The notes under the pieces are model-generated. The model made no database searches and was not told the origin of the DNA. It was given only the letters and a program-made list of their open reading frames with translations. A stretch of 64,000 nucleotides of DNA from Blastococcus saxobsidens DD2 (GTDB taxonomy: Bacteria; Actinomycetota; Actinomycetes; Mycobacteriales; Geodermatophilaceae), in contig NC_016943.1 of assembly GCF_000284015.1 (NCBI RefSeq), forward strand, positions 909,541 to 973,540, written 5' to 3'. This document shows positions 28,045 through 35,861 of this stretch, one piece after another (within the stretch, counting starts at the first letter, position 1; each line of letters begins with the position of its first letter). Both the position numbers and the translations under genes were made by a program.

Positions 28045-28072
28045 GGGAACACGGGTGTGCTGGTCGTTCGTT
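28045..28072 (+). promoter_or_regulatory. Candidate ECF (SigE-type) promoter upstream of sigE
   Basis: GGGAAC at 28045-28050 is followed 18 bases later by CGTT at 28069-28072, fitting the GGAAC-N18/19-GTT type of ECF promoter. The -35 region and the spacer share GCGGGAACA and GGGTGTGCTG with the stretch upstream of tatB. Autoregulation of sigE is the likely meaning. Confidence 0.6.
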
Positions 28073-28162
28073 GATCCGGACGTGCGCCTGAAGCGAGCCG
28101 TGTCCGCCCGACCCGTCGACGCGGGGGAGGGCGCGTCGGGCCCCGTCTGCGATCCTGGTGGC

Positions 28163-28753
28163 GTGTCCGAGGCCACCCCCGTGCAGCCCGAGGGCACCGG
28201 CATGGCCGCGGACAGCTGGGTGGCCCCGTCCTGGGAGCAGGTCGTCCGTGACCACTCCGCCCGGGTGTACCGCCTCGCCTACCGGCTGTCGGGCAACCCG
28301 CAGGACGCCGAGGACCTGACGCAGGAGACCTTCGTCCGGGTGTTCCGCTCGCTGGCCGACTACTCGCCGGGCACGTTCGAGGGCTGGCTGCACCGGATCA
28401 CCACGAACCTGTTCCTGGACATGGTGCGCCGCCGCCAGCGGATCCGGTTCGACGCCCTGCCCGAGGACACCGAGCGGCTGCCCGGCCGGGCGCCGAGCCC
28501 GGAGCAGGTCTACGCCGACACCCACCTGGATCCGCAGGTGCAGGCGGCACTGGACGCGCTGTCGCCGGAGTTCCGCGTGGCCGTGGTGCTCTGCGACATC
28601 GAGGGCCTCACCTACGAGGAGATCGCGGCCACCCTCGGCATCAAGCTGGGCACCGTACGCAGCCGCATCCACCGCGGCCGGGTGCAGTTGCGTGAGGCGC
28701 TCGCCCATCTGGCGCCGCGACGCGTGGCCGCTGCCGGGGAGGTCGGGGCGTGA
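28163..28753 (+). CDS. sigE: ECF RNA polymerase sigma factor SigE
   Basis: The protein has 196 aa. Region 2 contains [20 protein letters not shown] and [20 protein letters not shown], nearly identical to Mtb SigE as remembered. Region 4 (about 140-185) is [20 protein letters not shown] with [12 protein letters not shown]. It directs envelope-stress genes and is held by the downstream anti-sigma factor. The start is uncertain: GTG at 28163 or ATG at 28202, the latter with GAGGG upstream. Mtb sigE also has several starts. The stop overlaps the anti-sigma GTG by 4 bases. Confidence 0.94.
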   Translation: MSEATPVQPEGTGMAADSWVAPSWEQVVRDHSARVYRLAYRLSGNPQDAEDLTQETFVRVFRSLADYSPGTFEGWLHRITTNLFLDMVRRRQRIRFDALPEDTERLPGRAPSPEQVYADTHLDPQVQAALDALSPEFRVAVVLCDIEGLTYEEIAATLGIKLGTVRSRIHRGRVQLREALAHLAPRRVAAAGEVGA

Positions 28754-29316
28754 TCCCGGAGAGCCACCTGGCCCAGGAGGCGATCGCCGCGCTGGTCGAC
28801 GGCGAGTTGACGGCCGGTCCGGCGGCACGGGCAGCCCGGCACCTCGCCGGCTGTGCCGCCTGCCGGATGGCCGTGGCGGCGCAGCGGGAGGCGAAGGCGG
28901 CCCTGCACGGATCCGCGGACGTGACGATCCCCGGTGACCTGATGTCGCGCCTGCGCGCCATCCCCTTCACCGCCGAGGTGCCCGGTTCCGGTGACGGAAC
29001 GGGTGCGATGAGCGCCGCCGCGGGGGAACTGACCGTCACCGGGAGCACCGGCTCCTGGTCCCTGGACCTCAGCGAGGGTGCGCAGCACCGTGGGCCGTTC
29101 GGCGCGCGCTGGCTCCGCCGCGGCGTGGCCGGCACGCTCGCCGGTCTGGGCGCCGGGGTCGCCGCACTGGCGCTGACGCTGCCGGCCGATGCCGCCCCCG
29201 CGCCCGCGGCGGACCGCCCGCAGCCCGAGCAGCACACCGAGATCGCCCCTCCCGTCGTGCGGACGGTCACCGTCGACCTCTCGACCGGCACCGGCTCCCC
29301 GGGCGGCACCCCTTGA
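28750..29316 (+). CDS. rseA: Zinc-binding anti-sigma factor RseA
   Basis: The protein has 188 aa. The N-terminal anti-sigma domain has the ZAS motif [14 protein letters not shown], i.e. HxxxCxxC (about 37-44), with the upstream HL near residue 6 as a further possible ligand. A Gly/Ala-rich hydrophobic stretch ([23 protein letters not shown]) may be a membrane segment. The position and motif match Mtb RseA (Rv1222), which binds SigE and releases it under stress. GTGA overlap with sigE and TTGA overlap with htrA give tight coupling. Confidence 0.9.
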   Translation: MIPESHLAQEAIAALVDGELTAGPAARAARHLAGCAACRMAVAAQREAKAALHGSADVTIPGDLMSRLRAIPFTAEVPGSGDGTGAMSAAAGELTVTGSTGSWSLDLSEGAQHRGPFGARWLRRGVAGTLAGLGAGVAALALTLPADAAPAPAADRPQPEQHTEIAPPVVRTVTVDLSTGTGSPGGTP

Positions 29317-30869
29317 GCACCGACCACGAGCGCGACCCGGCCGTGCCCGGGGACGCCGGCTACTCGCGTCCCGCGGGGCGGCTCGGCGGCTTCGACGACG
29401 CGGCGGTGCAGCGACTCACCCCCCGGGCCGTGCCGGCCCCGCAGCCCACGCCGGCACAGGCCGGTGCGTTCGGCCGGCCGGAGCAGGTCGACGGCAGCTT
29501 CGCCGGTGACCGGCCCCCGCCCGCGCCCCGCCCGCTGCCGCCTCCGCCTCCAGAGGCGCTGCTGCGGGCATTCGGACCCCCCGCGCCCGGCCGGTACGGG
29601 CTCCAGGAGCCGCCGGGTGGCCGGACCGGCGCCCGGCGCACCGCCACCGGTCCGTGGTGGAAGGCCGACGCCCCGAGCGATCCCTGGCGCGACCCGGCGT
29701 CACCGGCGGGCCTCGGTGCCCCCGCGGTGTACGACGAGGAGAGCCAGCCCGGTCCGGTCGTCGTCGACGCCCAGGGGCGGCGCAAGGTACGGCTGCGCGA
29801 CATCTCGGTCCGACTGACGACGCTCGCCGTGCTCGGCCTGCTGGTGGTCGGCGTGGTGGGCGGTGGCGTCGGCTGGTACCTGACCCGCACGGCCGACGAG
29901 ACCCCGCTGTTCAGCCCGGGGACGACCCTGTCGCAGGTGGACCCGGGCATCACCCGGGAACCGGGCTCGGTCTCCGACATCGCCGACGCCGTCATGCCGG
30001 CGGTGGTCTCCATCGAGGTCCGCGTGGGGCAGGCGGGCGCCACCGGCTCCGGGGTCGTGATCGACGGCGAGAACGGCTACATCGTCACGAACAACCACGT
30101 CATCTCCGGCGCCGACGGCGTCGAGGGGGCCGAGATCCGGGCGGTGTTCTCCGACGGCAGCGGATCCGCGGCGCGCATCGTCGGCCGTGACCCGGCCAGC
30201 GACCTCGCCGTGATCAAGGTGGAGAAGCCCGGCCTGGTGACCGCGTCCCTGGGCCGCTCCGACGACGTCGTCGTCGGCGACCCCGTGGTCGCCATCGGCT
30301 CCCCGCTCGGCCTGGCCGGCACCGTCACCAGCGGCATCGTCAGCGCGCTGAACCGGCCCGTCCGGCTGTCCGGTCAGGGCACCGACACCAACGCCGTGAT
30401 CAGCGCCGTCCAGACCGACGCGCCCATCAACCCGGGCAACTCCGGCGGTGCGCTGGTGGACGCCACCGGGGCGCTCGTCGGCATCAACACCGCCATCGCG
30501 TCGAGCGGCATGGGTGGTGGCTCGATCGGCCTGGGCTTCGCCATCCCCATCGACACGGTCAAGCGGATCACCGAGCAGCTGATCTCCACCGGCACGGCCG
30601 TGCACGCCGCGCTCGGCGTCAACGCCCGGTCGGTGACCGACGGGACGCGGGACGGCGCGCTGGTGGTCAACATCGAGCCGGGGAGCGCCGCGGCGCAGGC
30701 CGGCATCCGCGAGGAGGACATCATCATCGCGGTCGACGACACCCCGGTCGGCAGCTCCGAGGAGCTGGCCGTTGCGGTAGACGCCCGGCAGCCGGGCGAG
30801 GAGGTCGTGATCGAGCTGATCCGCGGCGGCAGTTCCCGGACGGTCCAGGCGACGCTCGGCGCGGCCTGA
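29313..30869 (+). CDS. htrA: HtrA/DegP-type membrane serine protease with PDZ domain
   Basis: The protein has 518 aa. The first ~165 residues are cytoplasmic and rich in Pro, Gly and charged residues. One membrane helix follows (LTTLAVLGLLVVGVVGGGVGWYL, about 168-190), then a trypsin-like protease with catalytic His in TNNHVISG (about 262), Asp in ASDLAVIK (about 296) and Ser in NPGNSGGALV (about 377). The C-terminal PDZ domain (about 430-515) includes EEDIIIAVDDTPVGS. It should act outside the membrane as an envelope quality-control protease. The long Pro-rich N-terminus matches the Mtb HtrA type. Translation starts at TTG, overlapping rseA. Confidence 0.94.
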   Translation: MSTDHERDPAVPGDAGYSRPAGRLGGFDDAAVQRLTPRAVPAPQPTPAQAGAFGRPEQVDGSFAGDRPPPAPRPLPPPPPEALLRAFGPPAPGRYGLQEPPGGRTGARRTATGPWWKADAPSDPWRDPASPAGLGAPAVYDEESQPGPVVVDAQGRRKVRLRDISVRLTTLAVLGLLVVGVVGGGVGWYLTRTADETPLFSPGTTLSQVDPGITREPGSVSDIADAVMPAVVSIEVRVGQAGATGSGVVIDGENGYIVTNNHVISGADGVEGAEIRAVFSDGSGSAARIVGRDPASDLAVIKVEKPGLVTASLGRSDDVVVGDPVVAIGSPLGLAGTVTSGIVSALNRPVRLSGQGTDTNAVISAVQTDAPINPGNSGGALVDATGALVGINTAIASSGMGGGSIGLGFAIPIDTVKRITEQLISTGTAVHAALGVNARSVTDGTRDGALVVNIEPGSAAAQAGIREEDIIIAVDDTPVGSSEELAVAVDARQPGEEVVIELIRGGSSRTVQATLGAA

Positions 30870-30906
30870 GGATCCTTGCCGCAGCACGCCGCGAGCTCGC
30901 GTAGGC

Positions 30907-30933
30907 GGGAACAAGGGGTGTGCTGACTACGCT
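30907..30933 (+). promoter_or_regulatory. Candidate stress-type promoter upstream of tatB
   Basis: GGGAACA (30907-30913) followed by GGGGTGTGCTG closely matches the region upstream of sigE. The downstream element reads TACGCT (30928-30933), so a SigE-type or overlapping housekeeping -10 is possible. The tatB start is 43 bases further on. Confidence 0.5.
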
Positions 30934-30975
30934 TGGCGGTGAGCGCGCGCAGGCGGACCGGGGAAGGGGGCGGCG

Positions 30976-31329
30976 GTGTTCAACTCGATCGGCTGGCCCG
31001 AGCTCTTCGTCGTCGCGCTCGCCGCGCTGTTCATCTTCGGTCCCGAGCGCCTGCCCGACCTGGCCAAGGACGCCGCCAGCGGGCTGAAGAAGGTGCGGAC
31101 CGCCATCACCGGTGTCCGGGAGCAGGTCAACGAGTCCCTCGGCGACGACTTCGCCGACCTGCGCGACCTCGACCTCCGGAAGTACCACCCGAGGACGTTC
31201 GTCCGGACGCACCTGCTCGGTGACGACGAGGAGAACCCGGTCGTGCACCACGGCAGCACCGCCGCCTCGGTCGCGGCCCGCCCGCGCGACCGCAGCGTGC
31301 CCCCGCCCTTCGACGTCGACGCCACGTGA
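30976..31329 (+). CDS. tatB: Sec-independent protein translocase subunit TatB
   Basis: The protein has 117 aa. An N-terminal membrane helix (WPELFVVALAALFIFGPERLP) carries the conserved Glu at the start and the FGPxRLP hinge of TatA/B proteins. An amphipathic helix follows (LPDLAKDAASGLKKVRTAI), then an acidic and basic cytoplasmic tail. The location after sigE-rseA-htrA is that of Mtb tatB (Rv1224). With TatA/C elsewhere it exports folded proteins. The GTG at 30976 has a GGGGGCGG stretch just upstream. Confidence 0.92.
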   Translation: MFNSIGWPELFVVALAALFIFGPERLPDLAKDAASGLKKVRTAITGVREQVNESLGDDFADLRDLDLRKYHPRTFVRTHLLGDDEENPVVHHGSTAASVAARPRDRSVPPPFDVDAT

Positions 31330-31332
31330 TCT

Positions 31333-31349
31333 GTCGTCCTCCGGACGAC
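31333..31349. repeat. 17-bp palindrome, third copy
   Basis: GTCGTCC-TCC-GGACGAC is the exact reverse complement of the 21629-21645 palindrome. It begins 3 bases after the tatB stop. Confidence 0.65.
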
Positions 31350-31398
31350 GCCGCGACTACGTGCCGTCCCCCGTGGCGCTGAGCCGCTGCCGTCACTC

Positions 31399-31479
31399 CT
31401 CGGGGGAGCCTTCGGCCCCCCGCTCGTCGCGACAAAGCGCATGCTCGCCCCGGCTCGGGGAGCCTCCGGCCCCCGCTCG
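31399..31479. repeat. Two direct copies of a self-complementary GC-rich repeat
   Basis: The copies are 31399-31426 and 31454-31479. Each begins CTCGGGG, continues GAGCCT and ends CCCCGCTCG, so each can also fold on itself. They lie in the tatB-mrp convergent gap. Confidence 0.65.
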
Positions 31480-31492
31480 CCGGAGCGAGTAT

Positions 31493-32644
31493 TCAGTGCT
31501 TTACGGGGGTGAGGCCCAGGGACATGCCGGACAGCCCGCGCTGGCGCACGGCGAGCCCGTCGGCGATCTTCTCCAGCGCCTGGGCGGCCGGGGAGTCGGG
31601 CTCGGAAAGCACGATCGGGGCACCGGCGTCGCCGGACTCGCGCAGCCGGGTGTCGAGCGGGATCTGACCGAGCAGGGGGACGCGGGCGCCCAGGGTCCTG
31701 GTCAGTGCGTCGGAGACCGCCTCGCCACCACCGGAGCCGAAGATCTCCATGCGCGAGCCGTCGGGCAGCTCCAGCCAGGACATGTTCTCGACCACGCCGA
31801 CCACCTGCTGGTGGGTCTGGGTGGCGATCGCCCCGGCCCGCTCGGCCACCTCTGCGGCGGCGAGCTGCGGCGTCGTCACCACGAGGATCTCGGCGTTCGG
31901 CACCAGCTGGGCCACCGAGATCGCGACGTCACCGGTGCCCGGCGGGAGGTCCATGAGCAGGACGTCGAGGTCGCCCCACCAGACATCGGCGAGGAACTGC
32001 TGCAGCGCGCGGTGCAGCATCGGCCCGCGCCACACGACCGGGGTGTTGCCGGGGGTGAACATGCCGATCGAGATGACCTTCACGCCCATCGACTGCGGCG
32101 GCATGATCATGTTGTCGACCTGGGTGGGCTTGTCGTCCACGCCCAGCATGCGGGGCACCGAGTGGCCGTAGATGTCGGCGTCGACCACGCCGACCGCCAG
32201 GCCGCGCTTGGCCAGCGCGGCGGCGAGGTTGACCGTCACCGAGGACTTGCCCACGCCGCCCTTGCCGGAGGCGACCGCGTAGACGCGGGTCAGCGAGCCC
32301 GGCTGGGCGAAGGGGATCACCGGCTCGGCGGCGTCGGATCCGCGGACGGTCTTGCGCAGCTCGCTGCGCTGCTCGTCGCTCATCACGTCGAGCGCGACCT
32401 GGACCGAGGTGACACCGGGGACGGCGGACACGGCCTGGGTGACCCGGGTGGTGATCGTCTCCCGCATCGGGCAGCCGGCGACGGTGAGGTAGACCTCGAC
32501 GGCGACGGAGCCGTCCGGCCCGATCCGCACGTCCTTGATCATGCCGAGCTCGGGGAGCGGGCGGTTGATCTCGGGGTCCTGGACGGTGGCCAGAGCGGCG
32601 TTGACGGCGTCGAGCGCCGGCGTGCCGGTCAGCTGGTCGGACAT
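31493..32644 (-). CDS. mrp: Mrp/NBP35-family P-loop ATPase (ApbC-like)
   Basis: The protein has 383 aa. An N-terminal DUF59/MIP18 domain (about 1-95) holds the only cysteine, in VAGCPMRETI. The deviant Walker A is VASGKGGVGKSSVTVNLAAAL, shown by GKGGVGKSS (about 121-129). Family blocks GVVDADIYGHSVPRMLG and LLMDLPPGTGD follow. Homologues carry iron-sulfur clusters in transfer to target proteins, but the usual C-terminal CxxC before the IFG motif is absent here (MSWLELPDGSRMEIFG). The Mtb orthologue Rv1229c has the same position. GAAGGAG lies about 15 bases upstream of the ATG. Confidence 0.93.
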   Translation of the reverse strand: MSDQLTGTPALDAVNAALATVQDPEINRPLPELGMIKDVRIGPDGSVAVEVYLTVAGCPMRETITTRVTQAVSAVPGVTSVQVALDVMSDEQRSELRKTVRGSDAAEPVIPFAQPGSLTRVYAVASGKGGVGKSSVTVNLAAALAKRGLAVGVVDADIYGHSVPRMLGVDDKPTQVDNMIMPPQSMGVKVISIGMFTPGNTPVVWRGPMLHRALQQFLADVWWGDLDVLLMDLPPGTGDVAISVAQLVPNAEILVVTTPQLAAAEVAERAGAIATQTHQQVVGVVENMSWLELPDGSRMEIFGSGGGEAVSDALTRTLGARVPLLGQIPLDTRLRESGDAGAPIVLSEPDSPAAQALEKIADGLAVRQRGLSGMSLGLTPVKH

Positions 32645-32797
32645 CGTGTTCGCTTGTCTCCTTCGACGGGGGACCGGCGTCCGGCGGTCGGCGGTCGGAG
32701 CGGCGACCCGCGCGCGATCGGTCGTCTGCCACTGTACGGCGGGCGAGGTCACGGTCCTGTCGCCGGAGGGTGATCTCTCGCTCAGGCGACGGCGTCC

Positions 32798-32803
32798 TAG
32801 GGT
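32798..32803 (+). promoter_or_regulatory. -10 box of azlC, leaderless type
   Basis: TAGGGT ends 7 bases before the GTG at 32811. Confidence 0.58.
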
Positions 32804-32810
32804 CGGCACC

Positions 32811-33497
32811 GTGCCGCCCGACCGCTCCGAGACCCTGCGCGACGCCGTTGGACTGGGGCTCGCGGTCGGCCTCTACGGGATCGCGTTCGGGGCCGCCGCC
32901 GACGCGGCCGGACTCGACGTCTGGCAGGCGATGACGCTCTCGGCGCTGATGTTCACCGGTGCGTCGCAGTTCGCGCTGGTCGGCGTGCTCGGCGCCGGCG
33001 GCAGCGCGCCGGCGGCCGTCGGCAGCGCACTCCTCCTGGGCGTCCGCAACACCGTCTACGGCGTCCGGATGGCTCCGCTGCTGGCGCCGCGCGGGCCGCT
33101 GCGGCGGGGTGGTGCAGCCCACTGGGTGATCGACGAGACGACGGCGATGGCCGTCGCCGCGCCGGACCGGGAGCTGGGCCGGCTGGCCTTCTGGGCTACC
33201 GGGGCCACCATCTATCTCGGCTGGAACGCGATGACCCTGGTGGGGGTGCTCGGGGCCTCCGGCCTCGGCGGGGCCGCGGCGGCGGCGCTGGACTCGGTGG
33301 TGCCGGCGGCGTTCCTCGCGCTCCTGTGGCCGCGGCTGCGGCGCGGCTTCGCCGAGCCGAGGGTGCAGCTCCGGGTGGCGCTGGGCGGAGCTGTGGTCGC
33401 GCTCGCGCTGACCCCGTTCGTACCGCCGGGGGTCCAGGTGATCGCCGCGGTGGTGGCGGTGGCGCTGGCCGGGCGCCCGCGGAGGGCCGTCGCGTGA
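32811..33497 (+). CDS. azlC: AzlC-family branched-chain amino acid export permease
   Basis: This is a 228-aa membrane protein. LGLAVGLYGIAFGAAADAAGL near the start and SALMFTGASQFALVGVLG are the AzlC hallmark segments, and the WVIDETTA segment is also conserved. The protein has about seven helices. It is the large subunit of the AzlCD exporter. GTGA overlap with azlD confirms the pair. Neither gene is part of the Mtb gene order here, so the pair looks inserted between the mrp and DUF1003 equivalents. Confidence 0.9.
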   Translation: MPPDRSETLRDAVGLGLAVGLYGIAFGAAADAAGLDVWQAMTLSALMFTGASQFALVGVLGAGGSAPAAVGSALLLGVRNTVYGVRMAPLLAPRGPLRRGGAAHWVIDETTAMAVAAPDRELGRLAFWATGATIYLGWNAMTLVGVLGASGLGGAAAAALDSVVPAAFLALLWPRLRRGFAEPRVQLRVALGGAVVALALTPFVPPGVQVIAAVVAVALAGRPRRAVA

Positions 33498-33805
33498 GCG
33501 CCACCTGGACGGCGGTGCTGGTCGCGTCGGTCGGCTGCTACCTGCTGAAGCTGGCCGGGTTGTCGGTGCCCGCCTCGTGGGTGGAGCAGCCATGGGTCGC
33601 CCGCGTCGTCGACTTCGTGCCGGCGGCGCTGCTCGCGGCGCTCGTGGTGGTGCAGGGGCTGACCAGCGGCGACGAGATCGTGCTGGACGGGCGGCTGGCC
33701 GGGCTCGCCGTCGCCGCGCTGGCCCTGGCGCTGCGGGCGCCGTTCATCGTGGTGCTGGTCCTCGCCGGGGCGGCCGGTGCGCTGGTGCACGTGCTCACCG
33801 GCTGA
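33494..33805 (+). CDS. azlD: AzlD-family small export subunit
   Basis: The protein has 103 aa and four hydrophobic segments: TAVLVASVGCYLLKLAGLSVP, VDFVPAALLAALVVVQGL, GLAVAALALALRAPFIVVLVLAGAA (shown in part) and the final AALVHVL region. Length and pattern fit AzlD, the small partner of AzlC in branched-chain amino acid export. It is coupled to azlC by GTGA. Confidence 0.88.
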   Translation: MSATWTAVLVASVGCYLLKLAGLSVPASWVEQPWVARVVDFVPAALLAALVVVQGLTSGDEIVLDGRLAGLAVAALALALRAPFIVVLVLAGAAGALVHVLTG

Positions 33806-33830
33806 CGGCGGGTCGGCTGCCGCGGTCGAC

Positions 33831-33881
33831 GGTGTGCGCTGACGGGCAGTTCGTGAGACGAACTGCCCATCCGCGCACACC
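33831..33881. terminator. Nested hairpin at the azlD/DUF1003 convergent junction
   Basis: The outer arms GGTGTGCGC and GCGCACACC (9 bp) and the inner arms GGGCAGTTCGT and ACGAACTGCCC (11 bp) are all perfect. A 4x4 internal loop separates them, and a GAG triloop closes the stem. It lies 26 bases after azlD and 25 before the opposite-strand stop. A bidirectional terminator is likely. Confidence 0.8.
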
Positions 33882-33905
33882 GATCGGTCGGCCGACGGAC
33901 CGGCC

Positions 33906-34415
33906 TCAGCCGCTCACCGGGTCGCGCCGGCGCGGCTTGTCGCGCCGTTCCTCGCCGTCGTCGCTGGAGATCCGGTTCAGCTCGCCGCGGATGAAGTCGC
34001 GGGTGGCCAGCTCGCCGATGGCCACGCGCAGCGCGGCGAGCTCGCGGGCCAGGTACTCGGTGTCCGCGCGGGTCTGGGTGGCCCGGGCGCGGTCCTCCTC
34101 GGCCTGCACGCGGTCGCGGTCGGCCTGCCGGTTCTGCGCCAGCAGGATCAGCGGCGCGGCGTAGGCGGCCTGGGTGGAGAACGCCAGGTTCAGCAGGATG
34201 AACGGGTAGGGGTCCCAGCGCAGCTGCACGGCGAAGACGTTGAGCGAGATCCAGACGACCACGAGGATCGTCTGCACCGCCAGGAACCGGCCGGTGCCCA
34301 GGAACCGGGCGATGCCCTCGGCGAACTGGCCCACCGCGTCGGGGTTCAGCCGCAGGAAGCTGCCGAACCGGCGCGCGCCCCCGCTGGGGACGTCGAGCCG
34401 CGGCGTGTCAGCCAC
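33906..34415 (-). CDS. DUF1003 membrane protein
   Basis: The protein has 169 aa. The sequence RFLGTGRFLAVQTILVVVWI, then LNVFAVQLRWDPYPFILLNLAFS and QAAYAAPLILLAQNRQADRD is the DUF1003 pattern. It has two membrane helices joined by a short loop with a conserved WDPYPF, followed by a long charged coiled coil. The function is unknown. It is translationally coupled (8-base overlap) to the MgtE-N/CBS gene upstream, as with Mtb Rv1231c-Rv1232c. Confidence 0.9.
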   Translation of the reverse strand: MADTPRLDVPSGGARRFGSFLRLNPDAVGQFAEGIARFLGTGRFLAVQTILVVVWISLNVFAVQLRWDPYPFILLNLAFSTQAAYAAPLILLAQNRQADRDRVQAEEDRARATQTRADTEYLARELAALRVAIGELATRDFIRGELNRISSDDGEERRDKPRRRDPVSG

Positions 34416-35646
34416 GGCGGGCCCGATCCCGCCAGTCGTCGGGCAGCAGGTGGTCGAGGACGTCGTCGACGCTCACCGCACCGACCAGCCGGCCCTGCGC
34501 ATCGACGACCGGCGCGGCCACGAGGTTGTAGGTGGCGAAGTACCGGGTGACCTCGGCCAGCGGGGCCTCGGGGCGCAGCGGCTCGAGGTCGTCGAGCACC
34601 CCGCTGACCAGCGTCGACGGCGGCTCGCGGAGCAGGCGCTGGATGTGCGCCAGCCCCAGGTAGCGGCCGGTGGGCGTGGCCGACGGCGGGCGGCAGACGT
34701 ACACCTGGCTGGCCAGCGCGGGGGTGATCTCCTCCTGGCGGACCCGTGCCAGCGCCTCGGCGATCGTGGCGTCGGGAGCGAGGATCACCGGCTCGCTGGT
34801 CATCATCCCGCCGGCGGTGTCCTCGGAGTACTTGAGCAGCTGCCGCACCGACTCGGCCTCGTCGGGCTCCATGAGCTCCAGCAGCCGGTTCCGGTCGACG
34901 TCGTGCAGCTCCGACAGCAGGTCGGCGGCGTCGTCCGGGTCCATCTCCTCGAGGACGTCGGCCGCGCGGCTCTCCTCGAGGGTGCCCAGGATCGTGATCT
35001 GCTCGGCCTCCGGCAGCTCGCCCAGGACGTCGGCCAGCCGCTCGTCGTCCATGGCCTCGGCCACCTCGTGCCGCCGCTTGATCGGCAGCTCCTGCAGCGC
35101 GTGGGCCATGTCGGCGGCATTCAGCTCGCGGTAGGTGGCGATCAGCGTCTCGGCGCCCTGCCCGGTCTGCGGCAGGGCCAGCCCGGCCACCTCGTCCCAG
35201 GCGAGCTGGTGCAGCTGCCCGCGGCGGCCGATCCGGCCGGGCTCCTGGACGGCCAGCCGGGTGAGCAGCCAGTCGCCGGTGCGGGTCTGCTCCATGCCGG
35301 CGTCGACGACGTGGGCGGGGCGGCCGGACTCGTTGATGCGCACCTGCCGGTCCAGCAGCTCACCGAGCACCAGGGTCTCGCCGGCCCGCTGCTCGAAGCG
35401 CTTGAGGTTCAACGTGCCGGAGGCGAGCATCACCGCACCCGGGTCGATGGCGGTGACCCGGCCCATCGGCACGAAGATCCGGCGGCGCGCGACGACCTCC
35501 ACGACCAGGCCCAGCACCCGGGGGCAGGCGGTGCCCACCCGCAGGGCGACGACGACGTCGCGGACCTTCCCCACGCGGTCGCCGTTGGGGTCGAAGACGG
35601 TCAGCCCGGCCAGCCGGGAGACGTAGGCCCTCGTCACCGTGGTCAC
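34408..35646 (-). CDS. PRC-barrel / MgtE-N / CBS-domain cytoplasmic protein
   Basis: The protein has 412 aa and no membrane helices. An N-terminal PRC-barrel-like domain (VSRLAGLTVFDPNGDRVGKV) is followed by an MgtE N-terminal superhelix (about 175-285: HALQELPIKRRHEVAEAM, DDAADLLSEL). Two CBS domains follow (TAGGMMTSEPVILAPDATI and VVDAQGRLVGAVSVDDVLDHL). These are the regulatory parts of the MgtE magnesium channel without its pore. It may sense Mg2+ or adenosine nucleotides and act with the DUF1003 partner; this is inference. The GTG at 35646 lies beside the repeats at 35.7 kb. Confidence 0.9.
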   Translation of the reverse strand: MTTVTRAYVSRLAGLTVFDPNGDRVGKVRDVVVALRVGTACPRVLGLVVEVVARRRIFVPMGRVTAIDPGAVMLASGTLNLKRFEQRAGETLVLGELLDRQVRINESGRPAHVVDAGMEQTRTGDWLLTRLAVQEPGRIGRRGQLHQLAWDEVAGLALPQTGQGAETLIATYRELNAADMAHALQELPIKRRHEVAEAMDDERLADVLGELPEAEQITILGTLEESRAADVLEEMDPDDAADLLSELHDVDRNRLLELMEPDEAESVRQLLKYSEDTAGGMMTSEPVILAPDATIAEALARVRQEEITPALASQVYVCRPPSATPTGRYLGLAHIQRLLREPPSTLVSGVLDDLEPLRPEAPLAEVTRYFATYNLVAAPVVDAQGRLVGAVSVDDVLDHLLPDDWRDRARRG

Positions 35647-35703
35647 GAATCCTCCTCGCTGGCGCTCGTCGGCTCCGTGCCGCACGGCTGTGTCGCTGCG
35701 AGA

Positions 35704-35840
35704 CCTCGCACGCTCGGTCTCGAGTCCTCGCACGCTCGGTCTCGAGTCCTCGCTGTCCCCCGCAAGCGGGAGGTGCCCCCAGCTCGTCGGCCTCATGACC
35801 CACGGCTCTGGCTGTGCGAGCCCTCGCACGCTCGGACTCG
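35704..35840. repeat. Tandem and dispersed TCGCACGCTCG repeats
   Basis: A 22-bp unit, starting CCTCGCACGCTCGG and ending TCTCGAGT, is repeated exactly in tandem at 35704-35725 and 35726-35747. A third partial copy, CCTCGCACGCTCGGACTCG, is at 35822-35840, just before the phzF promoter. The core recurs at 36761 and 37734. Confidence 0.75.
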
Positions 35841-35848
35841 GCGAAGGC

Positions 35849-35854
35849 TACCGT
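35849..35854 (+). promoter_or_regulatory. -10 box of the phzF-like gene, leaderless type
   Basis: TACCGT ends 7 bases before the GTG at 35862. Confidence 0.58.
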
Positions 35855-35861
35855 CGGCGCC

